A stretch of 6,637 nt of DNA from Hyphomicrobiales bacterium (lineage in GTDB: Bacteria > Pseudomonadota > Alphaproteobacteria > Parvibaculales > Parvibaculaceae). Location: positions 1-6,637 of the forward strand of contig JAATFR010000401.1 in NCBI GenBank assembly GCA_015655095.1, written 5' to 3'. The translations under genes and the position numbers were made by a program. Position 1 is the stretch's first letter; each line of letters begins with the position of its first letter. Below the pieces are notes generated by a model. The model ran no database searches and was not told the DNA's origin. It worked only from the letters and a program-made list of their open reading frames with translations. This document shows positions 1 to 5,620 of the stretch, in pieces.

Positions 1-385
1 CGCGCAGAAAGGCGAGGCCATCGGCTTCAAGGTCGGTGACATGGAGATGTCCGGTCCAGAGCGCGGAAGGGCGCCAGTCGAGATTGAGGTGCTCCAGCGT
101 GAGATAGGGGCCTTTGGCATCGGCGACCTCGACTTTGTCGAGGGCCAGATGGCTGGGCCACGTCCCGCCGATATTCGCGATGCGTATCCGCAGATCGGGC
201 GATTGCACGGCCTGCAATGCGGCAGCGAGACCGGCATTGCGCAGCTCGGGTATCTGCAGCAGGCCGATCATCAACGCGACGATGGCGAGAACGAGGGCGG
301 CAAGCCCCGCGAGGCCCGCGGCGAGCGCCCGCACAACACTGCCCAGCCTTTTCAACCATCCCTTCGATGCCTTTATTGCCATCAT
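1..385 (-). CDS. tamB: TamB N-terminus (translocation and assembly module, partial)
   Basis: The minus-strand frame starting at 385 reads MMAIKASKGWLKRLG and stays open to the window edge, giving 128 visible codons. Residues 5-19 are basic (K5, K8, K12, R13, R19), then a hydrophobic Ala/Leu/Val segment at about 20-43 forms one uncleaved inner-membrane anchor, followed by a periplasmic part with the start of an AsmA-like beta fold. TamB homologues are very long proteins (over 1000 residues) with this N-terminal anchor; they span the periplasm and work with TamA in building the outer membrane. The assignment rests mainly on position directly behind tamA plus the anchor architecture, since the diagnostic C-terminal domain lies outside the window. 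The start is 1 nt after the tamA stop (TGA-C-ATG-ATG), so translational coupling is likely; either of the two consecutive ATGs could be used, and no good Shine-Dalgarno sequence is visible. Confidence 0.85.
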   Translation of the reverse strand, partial: MMAIKASKGWLKRLGSVVRALAAGLAGLAALVLAIVALMIGLLQIPELRNAGLAAALQAVQSPDLRIRIANIGGTWPSHLALDKVEVADAKGPYLTLEHLNLDWRPSALWTGHLHVTDLEADGLAFLR

Positions 386-386
386 G

Positions 387-2294
387 TCAGAAGGCCTGCC
401 CGATGGAGAAATAGAGCTGGAAGGCGCTGTCAATGCCATTGCGCCGGTTCAGAGGAAGGCCGATATCGGCGCGAACAGGTCCGATGGGGGTATAATAGCG
501 TATGCCCACGCCGGTACCCCACATCAGGTTCCTGGTGAGCGAGGGCGCCAGCTTGTCATAGACATTGCCGCCCTCAAGAAACGTCACAAGGCCAAGGCTC
601 CTGGACATGCGGTAACGAAGCTCTGTGCCCACTTCCACAACGGAGTCGCCGCCGGTCGGTTCCTCGTTGGCAAAGAGCGGACCTATCTTCTGGTAGCCAT
701 AGCCGCGCACGGAACCGCCGCCGCCTGAATAGAAGCGCAGGGATGGCGGCAGGCGGTCATCCCCCGCACCGATGATCGAACCCAGCCGGAAACGGTTGGC
801 AAGTGTGAGCTTGGGAAAGGCCGGAAGGGTAAGATAGAAGCTGCCGATACCCTCCGCGCGGATGAACCGGGCCAGTTTGCGCGAAACCTTGCCGATGTAG
901 GGCGTACCCGTGATCGCCATGCGCGCGCCGGTGGTCGGGTCCAGAAGATCGTTGCTGGTGTTCATGCCAAGGCCGAGCGGCAGGCCGAAAAGGTCAGCCG
1001 AGCCTCCACCCAGATCGTCCGAGAACGTTGATTTCAGATATGAGAGCCCGGCATTGCCCGTCCATATATCGGAAAGCTGCCGTTCGATGCCGCCGGATAC
1101 CACAACACGCTTTTCATCATAGGCGTCGGTGTTTTCGTCGGCGAATTCCACAGCGCCGATCAGACTCTGGTTTTCACCCAGATAATGCGGCTTGCGGAAA
1201 TTGGCGCTGGCGATCTGCTGGATCTTCGATGTATCGAGCGAGAGGCGCAAGGATTCGCCTGCGCCAAAGAGGTTGCGGTGCTCCCAGAAGGCTTTCGCGC
1301 CAATCCCATTGTCCGTGGACCAGTAAAGCCCCGCGCCGATCGAACGCGGGACGCGCTGTTTCACGGTCAGCCGCTGTGGCAGGAAACCATCGGATTCAGG
1401 GGCCAGCGATGTCAGCGAGATCGTGTCGAACAGGGCTGTGCCGCGCAGTGCCTTGATTGTTTCATCGGCCTGACGCCGGTCATAGACATCTCCTTTTTTG
1501 AACTGGAAGTAGGAGCGGACAAAATCGGCGTCTATGTCTGTCAGCCCCTCGATCTGGACATCGCCGAACTCAAGTCTTGGCCCGGCCTCAATGTCGAGTG
1601 TCGCATCCGCGGTCTGTTGCGAGAGGTCGATCACGATGCGGCGCTGGGCGACTTTGGCCTGCGGATAGCCATGCTCCGCCATATATTTGAGGGTAAGCTG
1701 GGTGAACTTGATGAAACGGGCGGATTGCGCTGGCGCGTTTTTCCACATGCCCAGTTTCAGGGCGTCGTCCGGCAGGGCCGCGGCGTCCGGGGGATTGTCA
1801 ACATAGCGGATTTTAAAGCTGCGCACGTAAAACTGCTTGCCGGTATTGATCTGGAAATCGATCTTCACCGCGCGTCCGTTGTTGCCTTTATCCGACGTCA
1901 GCACGGTGGTCACGGTGCCATTGTAATAGCCCTGCGAGTGAAGAACCTCTTCATAGCGCGTCTGCTGGTCCTGGGCGCGACGGCGTAGCTGCGACAGTGT
2001 CAGTGGCAGGGGCGCACTGCCTTTCCCGAGCGTCGTCACTTCCTGCATCAGACCATTGATACCTGCGGGCAGGTCGCCTGAAATTTTCTGGCTGAAGGCG
2101 AGACCCTTTTGTGTTGCCCATGAGGGGGAGGGGCGCTCGTCAGCAGCTGTGCTGTCCTCGGCCGTCTTCGGCTTCTCAGCCTGGCCGAGCATCGCGCAGC
2201 CGGACAAGGCGCAGCCCAGAAGGCAGATGAGCAGCGTGGCTGCTCCCCTTGCTTGTTTCTGCACTTTGGCGGCCATGCCCGGAAATCGAGCCAA
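387..2294 (-). CDS. tamA: TamA, Omp85-family outer membrane assembly protein
   Basis: This 635-residue protein is the outer-membrane partner of TamB in the translocation and assembly module. A signal peptide covers about residues 1-32 and ends in L30-S31-G32-C33, which fits a lipobox. A Pro/Ser/Thr-rich linker follows, then three POTRA-like repeats (about 67-160, 157-237 and 240-315), then a 16-strand-type barrel from about 316 to the end. The barrel carries the conserved VRGY motif of Omp85 loop L6 at 529-532, preceded by a Gly run, and a C-terminal beta-signal ending in aromatic F635. Three POTRA repeats and this length fit TamA better than BamA (five POTRA, about 800 residues). The start is TTG at 2294: an AGGAG sits 5 nt upstream, an in-frame TGA lies five codons upstream of the TTG, and the first ATG (2276) is about 23 nt from that site. 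tamB follows after 1 nt. Confidence 0.93.
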   Translation of the reverse strand: MARFPGMAAKVQKQARGAATLLICLLGCALSGCAMLGQAEKPKTAEDSTAADERPSPSWATQKGLAFSQKISGDLPAGINGLMQEVTTLGKGSAPLPLTLSQLRRRAQDQQTRYEEVLHSQGYYNGTVTTVLTSDKGNNGRAVKIDFQINTGKQFYVRSFKIRYVDNPPDAAALPDDALKLGMWKNAPAQSARFIKFTQLTLKYMAEHGYPQAKVAQRRIVIDLSQQTADATLDIEAGPRLEFGDVQIEGLTDIDADFVRSYFQFKKGDVYDRRQADETIKALRGTALFDTISLTSLAPESDGFLPQRLTVKQRVPRSIGAGLYWSTDNGIGAKAFWEHRNLFGAGESLRLSLDTSKIQQIASANFRKPHYLGENQSLIGAVEFADENTDAYDEKRVVVSGGIERQLSDIWTGNAGLSYLKSTFSDDLGGGSADLFGLPLGLGMNTSNDLLDPTTGARMAITGTPYIGKVSRKLARFIRAEGIGSFYLTLPAFPKLTLANRFRLGSIIGAGDDRLPPSLRFYSGGGGSVRGYGYQKIGPLFANEEPTGGDSVVEVGTELRYRMSRSLGLVTFLEGGNVYDKLAPSLTRNLMWGTGVGIRYYTPIGPVRADIGLPLNRRNGIDSAFQLYFSIGQAF

Positions 2295-2299
2295 ACCGT

Positions 2300-2304
2300 C
2301 TCCT
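2300..2304 (-). promoter_or_regulatory. Ribosome binding site deciding the TTG start of tamA
   Basis: On the minus strand AGGAG is followed by a 5-nt spacer and TTG at 2294-2292. The next in-frame candidate, ATG at 2276, is too far away for this site. This favours a TTG start and a 6-residue longer signal peptide. Confidence 0.65.
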
Positions 2305-2315
2305 GTTCATGCCAT

Positions 2316-2338
2316 GTCGGCGTCCTGGAGGCGCCGAC
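2316..2338. repeat. GC-rich inverted repeat upstream of tamA
   Basis: GTCGGCG at 2316-2322 and CGCCGAC at 2332-2338 are perfect 7-bp arms around a 9-nt loop. The repeat lies about 12 nt upstream of the tamA ribosome binding site, so it could form a hairpin in the tamA leader, or be an operator. No T-run follows on either side, so it is not a typical terminator. Function is unknown. Confidence 0.4.
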
Positions 2339-2369
2339 TCTCCATCCGTGAATCCGAGTGCCATTGGCA

Positions 2370-2387
2370 TCCCTTCAGGTCAAGGGA
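2370..2387. repeat. Inverted repeat TCCCTT-N6-AAGGGA
   Basis: These are perfect 6-bp arms with a 6-bp spacer in the divergent intergenic region. On the minus strand the repeat overlaps a TTGACC (2383-2378) that could act as a -35 element for tamA, although no good -10 is found 16-18 bp further. It could be an operator for the tamA side. The evidence is the symmetry alone. Confidence 0.3.
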
Positions 2388-2401
2388 AAGCGGACAGACC
2401 G

Positions 2402-2418
2402 AAGCAACAAGATTGCTT
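2402..2418. repeat. Inverted repeat AAGCAA-N5-TTGCTT at the edge of the copper promoter
   Basis: Perfect 6-bp arms with a 5-bp spacer sit immediately upstream of the ATPase promoter; the right arm shares its last two bases with the -35 hexamer (2417-2422). The placement would suit a second regulator or an upstream contact, but an arm this short can arise by chance. Confidence 0.3.
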
Positions 2419-2447
2419 GACCTTCCTGTTGCTGGAAGGTGCACACT
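2417..2447 (+). promoter_or_regulatory. CueR/HmrR-type copper-responsive promoter and operator
   Basis: The -35 hexamer TTGACC (2417-2422) is separated by 19 bp from a weak -10 CACACT (2442-2447). Within the overlong spacer lies a perfect dyad: ACCTTCC (2420-2426), 7 bp, GGAAGGT (2434-2440). An overlong 19-20 bp spacer with a dyad between -35 and -10 is the hallmark of MerR-family activated promoters, which distort DNA to realign the two elements. The half-site sequence matches the CueR/HmrR class as I recall it from the E. coli copA promoter. It implies Cu(+)-dependent activation of the downstream ATPase gene by a CueR/HmrR protein encoded elsewhere. The predicted transcription start is about 2454. 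Confidence 0.9.
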
Positions 2448-2460
2448 GCGTTTCATCATT

Positions 2461-4848
2461 ATGGACAGGTATGAAAAAAACATGGGAACCGGGCATGGCT
2501 GTTGCCACAAGGAAAGCGGTGCCGCTTCGGCGCAGGCGGTGAAAGACCCGGTGTGCGGAATGACCGTCGATCCGTCAAAGACGCCCCACCATCATGTGCA
2601 TCATGGGGAGACGCACTATTTTTGCAGTGCGGGCTGCCTAGAAAAATTCAAGACCGATCCGGCTGCCTATTCGGGCGGAAAACAGCCGGCGGATGCTTCT
2701 GCGCCCGCCAGCACGCTTTACACCTGTCCGATGCACCCGCAAATCGTGCAGGACCAGCCGGGCTCCTGCCCCATCTGCGGCATGGCGCTGGAGCCCAAAG
2801 CGGTTTCTCTTGAGTATGGGCCTAATCCCGAGCTTGCCGATATGTCCAGGCAGTTCTGGATCAGTCTTGTCCTGACGCTGCCCGTCATTGTCCTCGATAT
2901 GGGGGGACATTTGTTTGGATGGGGACATTTGTTTGGATGGGGACATGTGGTTTCGCCCTTTGTGGATCAACTCATCCAGCTTGCCTTCGCCGCGCCGGTC
3001 GTGCTGTGGACCGGCTATCCGCTGCTGGAGCGCGGCCTGAAGTCCGTCGTCACCGGCCACCTCAACATGTTCACGCTGATTGCCATGGGACTCTCCGCCG
3101 CGTTTGTCTATTCGCTGGCGGCGGTTCTGGCGCCGGGGCTTTTCCCCGCATCGGTACGTATGATGGATGGTGCCGTGCCGGTCTATTTCGAGGCGGCAGC
3201 CGTCATCACCGTGCTGGTGCTGCTGGGGCAGGTGCTGGAACTGAAGGCGCGGGACCGCACAGGCTCGGCATTGCGTTCGCTGCTCGATCTTGCACCCCGC
3301 ACGGCGCGCCGCATCGGGGTCAATGGCGCGGACGAAGACATTCCAACCCGTGACATCCATGTGGGTGACAGGCTGCGGGTCCGGCCCGGCGAGAGTGTGC
3401 CGGTGGATGGCGAAATTGTCGAGGGAACGGCCGTCATCGATCAATCCATGGTCACAGGCGAACCTATTCCCGTCGAGAAGGCGGCGGGCGAGAAGCTTAT
3501 CGCGGGCACGCTCAACCGTGAGGGAGGCTTTGTCATGCGCGCGGATGTCGTAGGCGAGGGCACCATGCTGGCGCGCATCGTCGCCATGGTTGCCGAGGCC
3601 CAGCGCAGCCGCGCGCCCATCCAGAGCCTTGCGGACAAGGCGGCGGCCCTGTTCGTGCCGGCGGTTATCGCCATTGCGCTTTTGGCTTTCGCCGTATGGG
3701 CGATCTGGGGTCCTGCCCCGGCGCTTTCCCATGCCATTGTCGCTGCCGTTTCGGTGCTGCTGATCGCGTGTCCCTGCGCGCTTGGTCTTGCGACGCCCAT
3801 GTCGATCATGGTTGGTATGGGCCGGGGTGCGCAGAACGGCATTCTCGTGCGCGACGCCGAGGCGCTTCAATCGCTGGAAACCGTCGACACGCTCATGCTC
3901 GACAAGACCGGCACCCTGACCGAGGGGCGTCCGCGCCTGCTGGGCGTGGATGTGGCGGTGGGCTTTGAGGCGGACGATCTGCTTTCGCTGGGAGCGGCCG
4001 TCGAGCGCGCCAGCGAGCATCCCCTCGCCATGGCCATTGTCGAGGGCGCGCGGGCGCGCAATCTGGCTTTTTCCGACAACAGCGATTTCCAGTCCCTCGG
4101 CGGCAAGGGCGTGAAGGCGCGGGTTGGCGGCCGTGAGGTCTGGATCGGTCAGGAGCGCTGGTTTGCGGAATCGGGCATAAAACTTGGAGGCCTTCAGGAG
4201 CTTGGTGCGACGCGCCGCCAGAGCGGGGCCATCGTCATGTTCATTGCCGTGGACGGGGTGGCTGCCGGGCTTTTCGCATTGGGCGATGCAATCAAGTCGA
4301 GCACGCCCGCGGCGCTTGAGTCGCTGCGGGCACAGGGCCTCAGGGTCATTATGCTGACCGGCGATAGCCAGCAGACGGCTGAGGCCATCGCCAGCCAGCT
4401 CGGCATCACGGAGGTTCACGCCGAAATCCTGCCCGAGAACAAGCGCGACATTGTCCGGAAACTCACGCAGGGTGGCGCGCGTGTCGCGATGGTGGGCGAC
4501 GGCATCAATGACGCCCCGGCGCTGGCGGAGGCCCAGGTTGGCATCGCCATGGGCACAGGCACCGACATCGCCATGGAAAGCGCTTCGGTTACGCTGCTCC
4601 ATGGCGATCTTTCCGCGCTGGTCAGCGCCTTCGGGCTGCCGCGGGCGACCATGGGCAATATCCGTCAGAATCTCTTTCTGGCCTTTATCTACAATATGCT
4701 GGGCATACCGCTTGCGGCGGGGCTGCTCTATCCCTTCACGGGGATGCTGCTGCCACCGGCCTTTGCGGCGCTGGCCATGTCGCTCAGTTCCGTATCCGTC
4801 ATCGGCAATGCTCTACGCCTGCGAGTCGTGCGCCTGAATGGCAAGTGA
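2461..4848 (+). CDS. copA: Cu(+)-exporting P1B-1 type ATPase (CopA/ActP-like)
   Basis: This protein of about 795 residues pumps Cu(+) out of the cytoplasm at the expense of ATP. Numbering from ATG 2461: a Cys pair and His-rich N-terminus (C14, C15); a YHS/TRASH-like module at about 29-70 with DPVCGM and C55/C59; a heavy-metal-binding module at about 87-112 (YTCPMHP, then CPICGM); first membrane segment at about 132-148; TGEP actuator loop 332-335; metal-binding CPC 437-439; phosphorylated Asp481 in DKTGT; SEHP with His520; TGD 633-635; GDGIND from 679. N737, Y744-N745 and M773-x-x-S776-S777 in the last two membrane segments are the Cu(+) (P1B-1) signature. There is no N-terminal HMA (GMxCxxC) domain. 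The frame is open far upstream, but that part is antisense to tamA and precedes the promoter. ATG 2461 would have a leader of about 7 nt; ATG 2482 (788 residues) is a serious alternative. A 6-residue tandem duplication lies at 149-160. Confidence 0.95.
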   Translation: MDRYEKNMGTGHGCCHKESGAASAQAVKDPVCGMTVDPSKTPHHHVHHGETHYFCSAGCLEKFKTDPAAYSGGKQPADASAPASTLYTCPMHPQIVQDQPGSCPICGMALEPKAVSLEYGPNPELADMSRQFWISLVLTLPVIVLDMGGHLFGWGHLFGWGHVVSPFVDQLIQLAFAAPVVLWTGYPLLERGLKSVVTGHLNMFTLIAMGLSAAFVYSLAAVLAPGLFPASVRMMDGAVPVYFEAAAVITVLVLLGQVLELKARDRTGSALRSLLDLAPRTARRIGVNGADEDIPTRDIHVGDRLRVRPGESVPVDGEIVEGTAVIDQSMVTGEPIPVEKAAGEKLIAGTLNREGGFVMRADVVGEGTMLARIVAMVAEAQRSRAPIQSLADKAAALFVPAVIAIALLAFAVWAIWGPAPALSHAIVAAVSVLLIACPCALGLATPMSIMVGMGRGAQNGILVRDAEALQSLETVDTLMLDKTGTLTEGRPRLLGVDVAVGFEADDLLSLGAAVERASEHPLAMAIVEGARARNLAFSDNSDFQSLGGKGVKARVGGREVWIGQERWFAESGIKLGGLQELGATRRQSGAIVMFIAVDGVAAGLFALGDAIKSSTPAALESLRAQGLRVIMLTGDSQQTAEAIASQLGITEVHAEILPENKRDIVRKLTQGGARVAMVGDGINDAPALAEAQVGIAMGTGTDIAMESASVTLLHGDLSALVSAFGLPRATMGNIRQNLFLAFIYNMLGIPLAAGLLYPFTGMLLPPAFAALAMSLSSVSVIGNALRLRVVRLNGK
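2903..2938 (+). repeat. 18-bp in-frame tandem duplication inside the copper ATPase gene
   Basis: Two identical 18-bp units (2903-2920 and 2921-2938) are followed by an 8-bp partial third copy (GGGGACAT, 2939-2946). They encode GHLFGW twice, then GH, at the outer end of the first membrane segment. The perfect nucleotide identity suggests a recent slippage event that kept the frame. Confidence 0.95.
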
Positions 4849-4853
4849 AGGAG
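4848..4853 (+). promoter_or_regulatory. Orphan Shine-Dalgarno-like AAGGAG after the ATPase stop
   Basis: A strong AAGGAG overlaps the last base of the ATPase stop codon, but no ATG, GTG or TTG lies 5-12 nt downstream. The nearest candidate is TTG 4870, which ends after three codons. The purine-rich stretch may be chance, or a relic of a former start. Confidence 0.3.
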
Positions 4854-4869
4854 ATTAGAGAGACGAGGG

Positions 4870-4875
4870 TTGACA
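4870..4875 (+). promoter_or_regulatory. Possible -35 hexamer upstream of the TetR gene
   Basis: TTGACA at 4870-4875 is a consensus -35. At 17 bp spacing the -10 would be AAGCTT (4893-4898), a poor match, and the TetR ATG lies only 8 nt further. If a promoter exists here, the transcript would be nearly leaderless for ATG 4906. Otherwise TetR depends on readthrough from the ATPase gene, since no terminator is visible in the 57-nt gap. Confidence 0.3.
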
Positions 4876-4905
4876 AGTTAATGCCCTGCATCAAGCTTCT
4901 GCTTA

Positions 4906-5584
4906 ATGGAAAATGATGAGGGGATTCGGCGCCCGAACAGCCGATCAGTGGATACAAGGACCCGGCTTATCGCGGCTGCGGAGAAACTTTTCGGCGAGCG
5001 TGGCCTCAACGGGGTGACCCTCAAGGAGATCACGAAGGAAGCTGGCCAGAAAAACGAATCGGCTCTCCATTATCATTTCGGCGGCAAGCCGAAACTGGTG
5101 GAGACGATATTGCGGGCGCGGGTGGAGGTTATCGACAGGCGTCGCGTCACATTGGTCGACGAGATCGAACGCGAGGGGCGGCAGGACGAGCCTCACGCCA
5201 TCATCTGGGCGGCTATCGAGCCTCTGGCGGAATTGCTCGAGTGAAGAGGGCGCGCAGTTTATCCGCTTCCTCGCACAGGCCGTGAGCGACCCTGAGGTCG
5301 ATATGGCTTCGATCGCGCTCGATCCTCAATATGACGGCATTCGCCGTATCGGCGGCATGCTGGCCGGAAGGCTCAAGGAGTTGCCGCAGGAGGTTTCCCA
5401 ATTGCGCCGGCGGCTGCTGATCGAGATGCTGGTTCTGGCGCTGGCAAGCTGGAGCCGCCGGAATCCGGTTGACGATCATGCGGGACGCGCCCTTTTTCTG
5501 GATAACCTTGTCGATGCGTCGGTCGGTTTTCTGACTGCCCCTGTTTCGTCCGCCACCCTGCTGACCCTCAAGGCGACGCAGTAA
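4906..5584 (+). pseudogene. TetR-family transcriptional regulator, frameshifted
   Basis: The first frame (4906-5244, 112 residues) carries a TetR_N helix-turn-helix at about residues 20-70, with the hallmark run LFGERG, a recognition-helix region and ALHYHFGGK. It ends early at TGA 5242. A frame offset by one base continues without a break: from about 5238 it reads S-E-E-G-A-Q-F-I-R-F-L-A-Q-A-V and goes on to TAA at 5582-5584, forming a helical C-terminal ligand-binding and dimerisation domain. Removing one base around 5235-5245 would restore a protein of about 225 residues, the normal TetR length. As read, only the DNA-binding domain plus a short helix would be made, without the dimerisation domain. 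ATG 4906 has no clear ribosome binding site; GTG 4948 is an alternative that still keeps the HTH. The ligand and targets are unknown. A sequencing error or a recent mutation are both possible. Confidence 0.85.
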
Positions 5585-5585
5585 T

Positions 5586-5613
5586 CCGGCGAGAATGGGA
5601 AGTAGCCCGCCGG
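5586..5613. terminator. Weak inverted repeat between convergent genes
   Basis: CCGGCG (5586-5591) and CGCCGG (5608-5613) form a 6-bp GC stem with a 16-nt loop in the 36-nt gap between the TetR stop and the hydrolase stop. Position between two converging genes suits a bidirectional terminator, but the loop is long and there is no T-run on either strand, so the call is tentative. Confidence 0.25.
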
Positions 5614-5620
5614 CTTGGGG

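Noticed and set aside
27..359. Minus-strand Arg-rich frame in the tamB region
   Set aside because: The overlapping frame starting at 385 has a clean membrane anchor and stays open to the edge; this one is its out-of-frame shadow.
1185..1988. 267-codon plus-strand frame within tamA
   Set aside because: It is antisense to the POTRA and early barrel region of tamA; no ribosome binding site or recognisable domain.
2056..2460. Upstream extension of the copper ATPase reading frame
   Set aside because: It is antisense to the tamA signal and N-terminal region, lies before the CueR-type promoter, and its translation resembles no domain. Absence of stops in GC-rich DNA explains it.
2638..4602. 654-codon open frame on the minus strand opposite the ATPase
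   Set aside because: The translation is Arg/His/Gly-rich with no motif and is fully antisense to a gene with every P-type ATPase signature.
4887..4905. Near-palindrome around AAGCTT as a TetR autoregulatory operator
   Set aside because: Symmetry does not extend beyond the central six bases once aligned; a six-base palindrome is expected by chance.
4881..4916. 11-codon mini-ORF (MPCIKLLLNGK) overlapping the TetR start, a possible leader peptide
   Set aside because: Only a GAGGG at 11 nt distance supports it, and there is no attenuator structure or codon run suggesting a regulatory leader.
5235..5247. Programmed +1 frameshifting in the TetR gene
   Set aside because: The codons before the TGA (CTC, GAG) cannot re-pair after a one-base slip, and there is no prfB-like CTT-TGA context or upstream stimulatory Shine-Dalgarno sequence.
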